From assembly GCF_964204865.1 (NCBI RefSeq), contig NC_135250.1, forward strand, positions 27,643,395 to 27,707,394: a DNA stretch of 64,000 nt, in the 5' to 3' direction. This document shows, in pieces, positions 23,601-38,600 of the stretch. Below the pieces are notes generated by a model. It saw nothing but the letters and a program-made list of their open reading frames with translations. It was not told where the DNA came from and made no database searches. Made by a program: the position numbers and the translations under genes. Position 1 is the stretch's first letter. The number at the start of each line of letters is the position of its first letter. This DNA comes from Styela clava. Its lineage: Eukaryota > Chordata > Ascidiacea > Stolidobranchia > Styelidae.

Positions 23601-26600
23601 ACAAATTCCTTGCGCTATATTTTAGCTGAAACATCAAAATTTGGTTTTAGTTTGATTGTGGCAGCATCAGTTGGGTCAGATTGGATAATCCAGCGGGCTG
23701 GATTTGGCCCGCGGGCTATGGTTTGCCCATGTCAGATAAAGACAGTCACATTCCTTCTTACCACAACCTATTTTCAGGCGTAGCATTACACAATGCTCGT
23801 GCTACCGACATTTGGCACAACAACAAAAGGAGGAATCCCAACTGATTACGGTGGCTTCATTATAATTGAGTTACCGACAGCTAAATATGTCTCAATTATT
23901 CCATAGGGATTTGAGCCGGCGGTAATACATTTTTCAAACGCAGAGAAGCCTTTAATAAGCATTTCCAAGCTGTAAGGAGGCGAATATAGCTCATAAATGC
24001 TTATTAATAATATGAAATGATACAAAATTGGTAAGAGTGTTAACCAACATGGTTTCAACTAAGAGCAATTTCAAAAACACCAGGCATAATTGCCTGATAT
24101 TCAATGTGTTAAGACTTGACTATATCGACATAGCAAGCTAGAAATCTGAGTTGTGAAACCCATTACCTCCATCCACCCCAGGCTGTAATAAACTAGGTAG
24201 ACAATGCAAAACAGGAAAGATTCGTCCCTAAATACAGTAGCTCATTACCTAGAAGTGGCTACTTTTTCATGTTCAAGACATAAAAAAACTATGTATCCTG
24301 TGAAAAAGCATTGCAAGCAAGAAATCGAGACGCAATACTGACTGATTGGAGGCTACCAATGATTTTAAAATCATGTCAGCCATGGTTACTTTTAATTCGC
24401 TATATAATGAACAAATTCAAGTCCTATTGAAAGTAAAATTGAATACCAGTTGCGGTTTATGAGGGCCAATTTGCAATGCACACCTAAAGCATGATGAGAT
24501 ACTCTCTGATTTACCATAAGTCTGTGAGCATTTTAATATTACATGAATATATCGGTAAATACAATATGAAATACATTATATTCAGGCTTTTATTCGAATG
24601 TTTGATGATACATTCAATAATTTACTATTGAGTATTGAATTTTCATAGACAAAAAGCACAACAAAACAGTTAATTATTGAAGGATAGTCACTAGACTAGA
24701 CTCACCAGACATTTACCAAGTTAGCCCAATAAATTTCTTAATTTCCGGTACTTAATTACAAAAATGGAGAAAAATTTCGACACATGAACTTCTGCTTATG
24801 TATGATTGATTCTAGGACGCTTTTCACAAAAACTATGTTTTCTCTAGAACAGTGGTTCTCGAACTTTTTAAGCCGCCAAGTCTCGCGCCCCACTTCAAAA
24901 ATAACTAGCCACAAATAGCAGGTAGTAAGGCGAAAGTATGTTTTATTCTAAAAATACGTTGAAAATATGCGGATAGAACGTAAACAATGAAATAAATGAA
25001 AGTTTTGAAATGTAAATAATGAAAATCTAAAATAAGGCGAGCAAGATCAATGGTAAAATTAGTCGATCTAACAAATATTTTTATTTTCAATTAACTACGC
25101 GCCCCCCAAAATTGTCTACGGCCCCCTTGTGGGGTGCGCACCACCATTTGAAAACCACTGCTATGAAAGATATTTTCAAAACGACACAATTTTGCTACAT
25201 TTTCCTGTATCACGTGTTGATAACGACATTTTGTGGGGTGTAATAAAACATAAAGTAAATACACTAAGAAAAACAAACAATTTGTTACTCTTTATCATTT
25301 ATAAAGCCCTCATGTAAACCAAAGATACACAAGGGTACATAATACAAACAATGGCCAGAAATTAGCTGTAGATAAACTTGATTGACTATGCTTGAATTAA
25401 ATATGTAATTTCAGTGGGATGGTAGTACTAGTGACAAGGGGTTGTAAAACAATAGTACGGTAAATCATTCACTAACACTAAACAATTTTTAGTTTGACAG
25501 TATTGAAACCATGCTACCTTGTTAATAAGAAGGGAACAATGCTTTTAATAAATTTGCCTTCACATTATGCTTGGGTGGCCACTTTAAAATGAGCTTATGA
25601 TAAGTCTAATCAATTGCAATTGGCTTTGTCTGTATGAAATAAATTACTGTGAAATCACTATTTACGGTGGAGCATACTCCCGGGGGTACATTTCGACTTT
25701 TCAAGGGGTACATTAGATTATTATTAAGTATTGGGATGTATTTTCCATAACTTCTAATCTGCCATAAACTATTTTTTTATCACCTGATATCAATAAATTG
25801 AAGACGTGCTCAGGAAGTCCTCAGGAAGTCACATTGTCATTAAATTAGAAGCTGTAACTACAACCACAGTAACAAACAAGTTGCAATCACAGCACTCAGT
25901 ACAATTTAGGGCAGGGGTCACCAAACTACGGCCGTCATTTTATCCGGCCCGCAATAACACGCAAAAATGGCTAAATTTTTTTCCAAGGAAGATTACCCCG
26001 AGCATCGTCTTCCTTGTTTATTTCGTAGCATTGACCAATCAGCAAGATGCAAAAAAAACGTGACGTAATAAAAAGCCTCTTCGCATCTCAGCTCAGATAA
26101 CTTTTGTCATCCTGACAGATTTCCAGTCGTGGTTGTAAACAATACTTCGTTTTTGCGACTTTGTATGCTATTCGTTAGTTTTTGATTGTGTTTCGGAAAT
26201 TTAAGTATGAATCAAATAAGTCAACTATCATTTGCATCCTTAGGAGTTGTAGTTTTAATAGTAGTAATAAAACATTAGTCTAGAAATAGCTGTGAAAAAA
26301 TAGGCTCAAATTCTCTACCGGTACGCAACGTTTTCTGCGAAAGATGCACTTGTACACTCGTGGCGCGTGCTTTCGACAAAACTGTTTACGTTTCTTGTGC
26401 TAAAATAAATGTTGAATGTGCATTTTGCGCTAACAGTACTATAATCCCTCGCGTACTGCTCCAATTTCATAAGTCACACTAACTTTTGGACTGCTCAAAT
26501 GCGGATATTCATGTAGTATGTTACAAAAAAAATTAAAGTTCATCCGATTTAAATAAAAACTGCGCCAGTGGATAGATCTGAGTGAAAATAGAAAACAGTA

Positions 26601-29600
26601 CCAAGTTTATAAAAAACGGTCAAGAAATAACCGAAATATCGGAATTTTAGGACCGCCCGACAGGGCAATTATTTTCATAAGGATTGTATTACTTTTTTGA
26701 TGAGAATTGTAATAAATATGAAAAGAAAACACATGTCAATCACTAATATTGAGACTATTTCGGGATTTTATTCTGGCAACGGTCATTGACACCGCCGAAA
26801 AATCGTCGCAAATAAACTCTGGAGTTGTGCATGATAGTTTAATTTGCACTACGTATAAAAGGGGGGAGGCGGAATTTTTAAAAGCGTCGAAAGCTGAGAA
26901 ATGTATGCGCTAATGAAAAAAATCAAATACCAGATATGTTGTTTATTTTATCTAAATTATGTCAAAATTTCATGGAATTCCAAGCTACAGCAGGCAGTCC
27001 GTAGTCGTTTTTAGCAGTAGCAGTATTCCAACACGACGTAACAGTACTTAGCAGACGTGAAGCGTACATTATTTTGGCCCGAAATAGCCGATTTTGTAAC
27101 ATTCCTAATTCATGACAGCAACGTTTTGATAACAGCTAAACTCAGGATAGTTGTCTAGATATATATAGAAATCTTGTATATTTGTTTTCCTAGGATGTTT
27201 TTGATCTATCTATATTCTGCGATATAGATAGAATTAAATATTCAAGTCTTCAGAAATGTAGAATATATATTGTTAAATAAATTAGATGAATTTCCCAACT
27301 TTTGTGAATTTATTTTATTGCATTGACAAAAATATTCATCCGGCCCGTTTCAACCCAGTTTGAGTCATACCCGGCCCGCGGTCAAAAAAGTTTGGTGACC
27401 CCTGATTTAGGGGGTACACAAGCGAATCTTCCATTTCAAAAGGGAACCGTTAAACGGGAAGTTTGGAAAACCCTGATTTAGGACATCAAATTCATTCAAG
27501 TGATAATTTTCGCAAACTAGAAAGGAAGTGCCCCATATTTCTAAGGAAATACACACAAAATACCAACATCCCAGTTTCTGTGGGTAACATTCAAGGCGTG
27601 AACATATTTCTCCTTAATAAAATATATAATGAATTTGTATCTTGTATTTACATTATAATATCTATTGAATAGGCCCTAGTTTATTACTCTTAGGAATATG
27701 TAGTAGTCAAAAAAATTTCAAAAGAATATTTATTACCAAATCCGTATAATTGAAATACTTTTATGTGGTGCAAGCATGATTTTTAACAAATTTAGACTAA
27801 CATAAAATTTTGTGTTCTAAAACTTTGAAGAATTGGAATATCAGTTTGAAATATTCAAAGTATACCCTAAGGCAGCATTTCCAATCAGGAAACTCCCTAG
27901 GACGGAATTTTGTTGATTTGGGAGAGAAGAACAAAAGTGTTACCTAGTTTATATTTGGAGTAGTTTTGATAAAATTCTTTACTTATATAGTATTAGTGCA
28001 ATAACATATTCATATAAGCAGACACAAAACCTTCCTACACAAAACCCAAAATAGTATCGACACAATAGGGATCATTTAAAAAAGTTCATTTCTGAGGATA
28101 TTTCTCCATAGAGTACCACTTGAAATATTGCCAAGATGTTTGGAAAGGGCCTGGTTGTTCTCATAATAAATTACTATTTACACAAATGGAACTGGCACGC
28201 CCTGTCTGTGTATAGAACCTAAATAAACGGTTGAGTAACCAAGTAATTCCTAACCTCAATATAACAGCAAATGGAAAATTACAGACCTAAGATGAATTAG
28301 AGCAAGTAACGCTCTACTTAACATCTAAAATGAAAAGCCTTTTGATGAATTCATTGGTATTACCAGTAGAGAAGAACATTTTATGTAATTTATACTAACC
28401 AAATTTAGACATGAATTAAAATATATTAAAAACATGGATTGGATGATTTTGAAATCTGAAATAATATAATTAAACCAGATCAACATAACATAAATAACAA
28501 ACGGTTTTAAAAAATATTAATGAATTGAGACCAAATCAGATAGCCCTACCCAATGACCTTGACTGCATGTTAAAATGAGTGTTTATTAAAATGTGAATAC
28601 CGGCTTACTAAGCGTGATAATGAGAATTACAAAAAAAAAGATTTTATTTTTAATTTTCTGGGCAGAATAACATGTTGTGAAATCAATTTTTTTCTCAGGT
28701 GAACACAAGTTTTTTTACCCTTTCCTCTCTAAGCAAGTCTCTGTGCAAGCATCCATGGTTATGTAAGAGGCTGATATATTTTGAATAGACCAGGAATTGT
28801 AGAAAAAAATGGATAGCAGTTTAGGCTTGGCATGGTGATGTTTCAACAAAAGTAGATCGAAAGTTTTTATTTCATTTTAGTAAATATTTCAATAAGTGTG
28901 ATTCAAGTGTTTCCCCAATGACACTCTGGTCATCAAGGGCATTATGATATCATCATGTGACATTTATGTCATAATTGAATAAAAACAATTTTAAACATTC
29001 AAAAAAGTAGGAAAATTAGGTTATTATTTTGCCTTCATTTTATTATTTTGAACATTAAATTATCGTCATATTATGTAGTAAGAAAATAGGGTCATGCCTC
29101 AATAATTGTTCTTTATTAATTGTATCAAGCATAGTGTTTACAGAATACCACTTTCATGCATAAGATCTATGGAAGAGCATAGAAAGGAAATTCGGTCATC
29201 AATAACAAAAAGAGCAGATGAGTAGGTCAGTTGTGGAGGTGGTACGTTGCCGATAGTAACGCTTTCAAAACGTCACTCATCAATATAAAATCAAACAGAC
29301 TATTTCCTCAAGAAAAAAGAATTTCCTAGCAACCCTAGTGTCCCATAATAATCATAGTACTATGACAGAACAATGGGATGATATTTAAGGAGCATTAGGA
29401 ACACAATAGGCAATTCCTCAATGACTCAAAGAACGAACGCACGAAGCATTTGCCCTGTAATAGCCTCTTAGAAACGGAAACGTTCGAATGATTCAGCACG
29501 TAGACAAATTTCTAATTTATCCAATTCATTGAATGGATCCACAAATATCTCTTCTTTTGATTATTTCAAAGAAGAGAGAATTGGCTTGTGGTTTGAATAC

Positions 29601-32600
29601 GAACGCCTTATGTTTGAATATCAATGAAGAATCAGAAATAACCAATCGCCAAATGATTGAAGCTATATAACCTGGTATATACTAAGATATATTTATAATT
29701 ATTCCAAGGATGTCTTAATCATATGCAAACCACATCCTCCTTCTGTTTATTTATCTAGATTGCATGGGCTTGTTGGTAGAGGAAGTCTAATACAAAAGGC
29801 TACAGGCACAGTTACTCTAATTAAACATATAAAGGTAAACCCATTTGACACAATCAAAAAAACCTTGCTATCAATTAAACACAGATAATAAAAATCACTT
29901 ATACTAAGGTGCAGAACTTGTGTGATCCGTACAAGACTTATGTTCATAAGGCATGACTAATCAAGCATAAGACAATGAATTTAATAGTCACATGACTCCT
30001 AGCATTATAGTTGTGTCAACCCTAGTTTAGTGATGTTTACATTGGTGAGCTTATTTTATTTACATATCAAACTACAGGTATACATGAAAGTTCAATTAAT
30101 TGCTCAGTGACTCATGGGTAAATAGACACAAGGTGGCATGATATGAAAGTTTTACTACGGGTATAAATTTATAATGATCCAAAATTAGGTATGACTGATG
30201 TATTGGATATAAAAATTTATGATACACCATTTTGCAAAAACAACAATATAAAACTGCTATATCCTATGCAGTAAATTGTGTAATATCTCGCAGACTAAGA
30301 TGACCAAGATGGTCAGCGCATTTGCATTTGAAGATAAGATGACCAGATTCACTGAAACAGGTGTTGGCAACATTATTTGTCAGTGGGCCATATAGCCAAC
30401 ATCTGCTGGGCCAAACAAAAAACATTTTTTATGTACACAATGAATTAAAAAATTAGCGAGAACCAGAGCGTCACTGAAAAGGAAAGGGAATAGAATGTCG
30501 CTATAGATCAGCCTTCGAGTAACAATGACACCGGGCAAAATGGCGAAAGATGAAATGCAGTAATAAGAGCAAAAATCATTATGTGTTTTCACCATTGTGA
30601 GTGCCTTTTAAAACAAACTGCCGGATTGGGATTTTATGCTTGATGGAGAAAAAACCTGAGTGTTGACAAGGGCCGTACTAAATGGCTTGGCGGGCCGAGT
30701 TATGGCCAGCAGGCCGCGTATTGCACACCCCCAAACTAAAACATATATTCGTTATTTAGGAGTATCACAATATGACCAAGAGGCCACTTAAGAGTATAAA
30801 GCTAATCAAATCATTGTTTATTCAACTGTCTTGCATTTCTAAAATCAATTTCATTATATAGGCATTATACGTGAGTAACGTAGCATCCCAACTATTCTAC
30901 TATGCGTTTCAGCTGTGTAAGACTTATTTGAGAATATAGTCAAATATTCCATCATCAAAAATAGCCTAATCATAATGAATGTATTCGAAAAATAGAATAT
31001 TCGGTTTTGGCCATAAATACCAAGTAAGTTAGAAAGTATAATAGCCTATACACTGATAGGGTAAAACATACAATGTAACCTATCCAATAGATGTAATCTT
31101 ATAGCCTACTTAAAAAAATCTCTCATAAATCTATAGAAAGATTGGATATGATATGATACAGTGAGGTATCCTCACCATAGCAATAATTATCTCAGATTTC
31201 CATAGACGGGTTACAATGATACATTATCCTTGAAAAGAAATACAAACAAACAAACCATGGAGTGGGTTCCTACTTTTTAGAGAATATATATTTGGATCTA
31301 ATATGCTATTTTTTGTGGAAATTTACTTAATAATTAATACGAGATAACTTGTACTTAGAAAAAAAAATTGTCAGTAGCACTGACCATACATGAACAAATG
31401 CTGACATGTGTAATATCAGATTGAAAAGTTTATCAATAGCTGATTATGCTTCGTAGTACTGATCCCGGAGTAATCTCGATATATTATGGATAAGATTTTT
31501 ATATTTATCATGGGTGTGAAAAGCCGATAAGATGACGAACCATTATACTTTTCAGTTTACCAGGCCCTGTCGGATATCAGAATAGTTATCAAGATAATTG
31601 TTTCAGATACATAAACTTGATCATAAATTTGATGTACAAAATTATTAAAACAGTTTGAGTAATTCTTGCCATTTCAGTGGTCATATTCAGAGATGAGTTG
31701 CCATCCTCTCTGAGCGAGTGTGTATGAGCGTGTTGACCCCCTCTGAGTGAGTGTGTATGAGTGTCCGCCCTCTCTGAGGGAGTGTGCATGAGCGTGTTGA
31801 CCCTCTCTGAGCGAGTGTAAATGAGTGTCAACCCTCCCTGAGCGAATGTGTATGAGCATGTCGGCCCTCCCTGAGCGAGTGTGCATGAGAGTGTCAGCCC
31901 TTTCTGAGCGAGTGTACATGAATGAGCTTTGATAATAAGTGAATTTTCTTGCAAATATTTACCTCGACATTCTCTTTGTGAACCCTCTGATGCTATACTG
32001 CCCAGAATTTTGAAGTGCTGGATACGATGACAGTGCACACCTCCAACCACTGAAAATATAAACAAAACTTTTATTATAAAAATAATTATGTAACATGGAC
32101 AAAATTTGTATAGAGTATATCCACTAGCAAGTAAGGTAAAAAAATTGGTACTCCCGTAGTGTGTGTACCAGGTTAGGGTTAGGCTATAATTTTATTCTAA
32201 TTTACCTTATTTTAGATCTATTACGAGTTCGAGTTCCTAAATAGGCTAATACTTCTCAACGAAAATTTGAAAAAAGTATTTATCTTGCCATTCAGATAGA
32301 GCACTGGTAGCAAAAAGCAGTGTAGATTAGGAAATATAAATCATTTTCCAAAGAAGACCGAAGAGAGTAAAAAACCAACATTTATTTAGAGTGTAAACGG
32401 AGCATAAAATCCAGTTGAATGTTACGTTGTGAGATGGCTACCAATATTATTCATCAATATTCATAATGATGATTGCTAGTTGATACAAAGATACTTTATT
32501 GGATAGCCTACATTATTAAGCTTTAATAATAAACAAAAACAACACAACATCAAGTTGTCATACTTTTTATTCGAACATTTTGAAATGCACCCTCAATTTG

Positions 32601-35600
32601 TTAGCTTTTAATTTCCCACGAGAGTAAAACGAACAAATTTCTGACAAAACTTCCTAGTTGAATACATTTAATAAAATAGAAATTATTCATTCGTATCGAC
32701 ATAAAATGCAATTAGCATTGGAAAATTCTGAGTTTAAAAAGGATTAAAAGCAAGTTAAGATAAAAGAAATTTGACTGGTTTAATAATATATTTTACAATA
32801 TTCTGGATTTGAAAAACGTACTTTTTAATCACACTAAGAAACCTTAATAATTGATTAAACGATAATTTAATATTGAATTGAATATATTCGTTTCGGCCAT
32901 CCCTCGCTAAGATCACATTTGGCCTCACGCACAAATATACCAACATTGCATAATTTTCCATTTTAGTCAAGTCCTTAATTTTTAACTGTTGTCCAACCGA
33001 CTTCTGTTACCATTTCTAATAATTTAGGAGGTCCCAACCCAAGTCACACAAGAATTCAATGGGATAATATTAAAATGGAAATTCATAGAAAACAAGTAAC
33101 TATGTATGTTCACGGTAACTAATGAGTAAAAAAGTTAATGACTGCAACTCTCTTTATTAATAATTCCCGGCCATTCATTGAACACAAGAATTCAATGGGA
33201 TATTTAATAAAAGAGTAATTCATAGAAAACAAGTAACTTTTTATGTTTAACTAATTGGTAAAAAAATTAATGACTTAATGAGTGTAACTCTCTTTATTAA
33301 TAATTACCGGCCATCCATCGAACTTTGTAGAAAATGAATGGTTTTCTAAGTTTAATGACTGCAAATTTCTCAATCAATTTAGCCATGCATCGGTAACATT
33401 TTACAGCGCTTAGCGCCAATAATAGTTTATTTTACATGTGTTACAGACTTACAGTGCACCGAGAAGCACCCGAGTGGAACAAATCTATGAGTCATTACTA
33501 TGATGCCTGTTTCGTGATTTATCAAGAAACTATGTGTGGATTGTGGCATGCTAAAATAAAAAGACTTTCTTAAAAAATTTCCTAAACCTGCAATTAACCA
33601 ATAGGCCATCATGCCCTGTTATTTTTTGAAAAGTTGATTCGAAGCTCTTCATTACTTTTTTAAAATTTGAGTACAGACAATCGTAAAATTGAAATACACT
33701 TGAATAAGTAAAATGGATAATTTTGCCTCTCTTTGCAAAAACAACAACTTATTGTAATATGTGTCAGACATCTTTATTTAAAAATGGTGATTTTATGGGC
33801 TTAGACACATTACCAAAAGTGCAACAGTCATTCTAAATACGGTAGATCCCTATCGAGAGAACTAAAATGGTAGAAAATTGAATATTAGAAATTGATAAAT
33901 TAAATAATTTTGCACGTAAAACTGTGGAGTGTAATATTGTGTATTTCAGATTTTTTGTATACATAAATGGTGATTATACAGGCTTAGACCGCATATTATC
34001 ATAAGCAATATAATCCTTTAAAAAGATTGAACGTATTTGATGAATTAGATAATTTTACAAACTGCTCCCTGCAGACTAACAAATGCTTGAAACCATTAAA
34101 GCGAAACAATGCTATGATTCATTATATTCCGCCACCCCAACCCCCCAATGAGATTATTCTTATTTATCATCAATAAACAATGCGCCACCAACATGCTCAA
34201 AAAAATGCAAAAGAATTTGACTTACTTATCAGAAAGGCATTTCGCCATGAAGTAATCTTCAGCTATATATTGTGATAGAGTGCTGAGACCTCCCGTGCAT
34301 TTATCAAACACATCTCTTCTAATTAGAGTAGACATTCCTGTCATGCATATAATCCCTGCTATGTGCGCATTTATATAAACTCTTGCATGTTGCGTACCGA
34401 AATATATCTAAACAAAAATGGTTGTCATGGTGATTAGCATAGGAAATTAAGGAAATGAAAAGATAAAGAGGAATCTATTGAGTCAATATCCAAATATTCA
34501 AGAACTCCTGAAACAAATCTAATGCCTCAAAAATACATGTTAGATGGAAGAGAAATATATAAGGTAATTTTTTTTAAACAATAAAGAATAATTACAAGAA
34601 AAAATGAGGGACTACTTTTTGGGGGAGTGATTGAAAATTTACGTAAAACGGACATAAAAATACTCAAATTAAAGGTTTTTAGTTAAAAAGTTTATAGATT
34701 ATGACCAAAATTTCATTGCGGTTGAGTTTCAAGAACACTGATTGATGCCCACACACAAGGAAGTCATTTGATAGGATCAATAAACTGTCAGATAGAATTT
34801 GAGTCATGCTTGATGTAATAAATAATATGCAATGTCAGAAAGGAGGTCGCGAGCTATATAGGCCTATTTATTACTATCTGGTATAATAATAATCTAAAAT
34901 GGAGCTGTTGAATGTATTTTATAAAAAAGTCTTTTGGGAATTAACAAAAATATATTTTTCATAAAGCTTATGCAAAATTCAAACAAACTATAGCCTATTG
35001 TTTTCAGAAGCCATGATGATACCATTTAACTGCATTTAATTTGGGCAACAGATTCTGCATTTATTCTGGGAAAGAGAAATTACAACATTCAGCAGACATT
35101 GAATTTCAATCTACGGTACCTCTCCTAGGGGTGAAAAATTTGTTTCTTGTTAAATGGAAAAACAATAAACCAATTAGCTGGACATAAATCTGTGTTACCT
35201 TTTCAACTGCGCTTGAAAAGCCTTTCCGATGAGCTGTGTAAGGTACCGCATGAACAAGCGCAACTTTGTCTGTCATTTTATCAACATGATCTCGTAATGT
35301 TAATGGAAGAACTCTGATTCCAGCATCGCAAATCCAAAATAAATTATATTTCATTACATTGTAACCTTGCATTAAATTGTTGACTTTGGGATTCGGCCCA
35401 ACCTTTTTTCCACCTGAAAAAGAAATAGTTATTCATTAGGTAAACCAGGAACAAATTTAGACTCAAAATACTAATGTATAAATGATTCAAGAGGCGGAAA
35501 GGGTACGAAAAAAGAAATTTTGAGATAGAATTGTGGGTACTCCCGTAGTGTGTTTTAGTAGTATCCGTACTCCCAGGTTAAAGTTGAGTTGAGCTTAAAT

Positions 35601-38600
35601 TTTATTCAGATTTTTTTTCAATTCAGTTCTATTACGAGTTTGGGGACTGTCTGTGTAAGCCAAGTGAATATACCCCATGCTCACAGCACAGGTTTGAGTC
35701 CCTTTACACAACTTAATGTAAAGTAGGCCATAGGTTCTCAAAGTGCTCCGTACGGAGCCCCAGGGCTCCGCGAGAGTAACCCAGGGGCTCCGCGAGCTAT
35801 TCGATTACTTTTCAAAATACTGACTTGGCTAATTCAAAACTGTTCCTAGAAGCAATAACAGCTTTGATGAAATTTGACAACAATATAGCCTCGAAATATG
35901 GCAAAGCGGGCGGAATTAAAAAATGACATTATTTATAAACAGGAGCGCAGCCAGAATTCTTAAGAGGGAGGAGGTTCAAAATTGGAATCGGGAATTTACG
36001 CGCAACATTCTTGGCGATTAAAAAAAAAACGAGATTTCTGTTGCGTAAAATATTCAATTCATGACCGATGCGAGCATCTGAAGTGTCTTGTCGTAATAAT
36101 TTAATTGTGCTCATCGTTACTCACGTTCGATTCGAGATTACTATTAGGATTACTAAAATGATAAAATACTATTCTCAAATAGCATAAACTGCTAACTATA
36201 AATAAATTGGAGTTGTATTTTTGCGATCTTGGGATTTGTTAAACTTGATTTGTTCTTTCGCACTCGAGATTATTTTTAAGCAAGATATCGGCGTTTGAAA
36301 AATCACAAGGTCTTGACAAAATACGAAAGATTGAACTTCATCTTAGTGCATGCGGCTCTGTCGGTAGTTTCGGAAAGGAGAAATGGTACATCGCGCGCAT
36401 AATTAATTGACTGTTTCAATTTTGCAGTTACGACGATGAATAACCGAAAACCTAACATTACACCAAATTTTATGATTTACAATGTCTGTAACAGCGTTTT
36501 TATTCTGACGTGAGTCTGGTGAAACTAAACTTATAGTGTTATATTTCATTTTAAGTTTTAGTTCTAATATTTTAGAATGCCGATTTTTAATCAAGATGAT
36601 TATAATATGGTAACATGTTTTTCACATTGAACTCATAATTCCCCACGAGAACGAAAAAGCAATTATTGTAGTCATTGTGGAACAATACATGTATATGCCA
36701 AAGGAAATTTTTGATTTAGGGAGAATAAACACCGGCGTAAAATGTTCGAGATTAAAAACACGCCATGCTGACTAAAACAATCGGCGATTGTAACAAAATG
36801 CAATCGCGCACGTTATAGCGGCCTTTTAATTCTTCCAAAAATGTCAAGAGGGGGAAAAGATTCGACCAATAATTTATTAAAATGTTTATCATGTGTCAAA
36901 TTTATAGCTTTAGTATATACAATTTATCTTTAAAATTTAGATTTATTTATGACTTGTATTAACCCTATTTAAAAGTGTTCAGTATTTAAATTGAGTAAAG
37001 TAGGTTTAACTTACTCAGGAACATTAATCGGAAAGTAACAACTTTAACATTTATTTTGGGGCTCCGTGAATAATAGTCAACCTTTTCAAGGGCTCCGCAA
37101 CGCCAAAAGTTTGAGAACCCCTGAAGTAGGCGAATGAAACTAGTATCTCCATATTGGTACATATACTTCTGGAGCACCGACTTGTGGAGGTAAATATGGA
37201 CTATAAACTACAATTGGAAAAATTGATAGCTGCAAAATTTGGTACATAAGCATATTATGTTTGCAATTTAAAATTCAGTGATTTATAAAAAATATTCTAG
37301 TTACTTAACATGATTTCTAAGACTATCAAAATGATATCATACATGTCACCATGTCATATTATGTGATCACGATTTGTTAGTTCGTGATAAGTGACCTATG
37401 AGAAACGTCATTTGTGTATACAAAGCCTGTCAGCTTATAATAGTGTATGTATAAAGGTAAAGAACACAAAACACACAGGCGTAACTAAAGCAATACTAAC
37501 ATAGGTGTGACGTGCCGGCTATTCAAAATCAATTCACCATTATTATGACTGAAGGGCCTCTACGTCTTAGCATAATACAGAATAATTGATGCCACAATGA
37601 CTTATGCCAGAAAAGCATAAAGAGAAATTCCTTGGTAGGGTTCAAATTACCTGGCACAATATTTAGGTCAAAAGACTTGTGCTTAGTGGATGGATCTATA
37701 TATTACACTTTGAAGATATTGTTTGGTAATTTAGAACTCTGGTTTAATATTAAATTTGATTTAGGTTTCATTGAAAAATATCAAAATTTTCCAGATTCAA
37801 TTAAGAGTATAATATTCAGAGTAAAAATTGATACTAAATCAGACAATTATATGCCTCTATTATTATAAGTTTGGTTGAAGATTACAGAGTATCTCATATT
37901 CTTATCGTATTTTCCATATAAATTCAATGTCACAAGGTGGGATTGCAAATGCAATACTGTAACATGTTCTAAAACTCCTTTTGAAGTGTCAGTAATTTTC
38001 CTGAATTTCGGTCAATGTAGACTATATAATATAATTTTTAATAGCGTGACAAAGTTCCAATTAAAGGAAATGGATGTCTAAAGGCAAATTCGACACACTA
38101 ATTTTGGTCATTCATATTTCTTTTGTAAAACTTTCAAGAGCACCCTAATTTCAATAGACATCCCTAATTGTGGCCCTTTATATCAGAGTCGTTACATGAC
38201 TAGCAGTTTTAGGGAAATATTGAAATTTTATGCTGTATATATTCATTATGCTGTGTGTATATGCTGCTGCAATCCTTAACTCTACAGAAATACGGTGGAT
38301 ATGGGATATCTATAGACAGGGCATAGCAATATTAATTAACATAGCCACCTATTACAAAACTTTATGATCAAACTGAATATATTCATGAAACACAAAATAA
38401 TTTTAAATATTATTATAAATGGTCGATTAATCTTCAATGCAGCCGGTAACAGAGGCAAGTCATTTCCTCATGACTAATTACCGGTTCTGCACCTGTAGGT
38501 TGATGCATAGTATCGAAAATAAATGCAAAGTGGTCGAACAAAGAATAATGTTTAGTGATACACTGTCAGCATATTATCTAACTCAAAATTGCAATGAACA

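Noticed and set aside
31589..32065. 158-residue open frame on the minus strand with repeated LAQGG and HTHS segments
   Set aside because: It is the minisatellite read in one register plus UGCG exon 6 read in the wrong frame.
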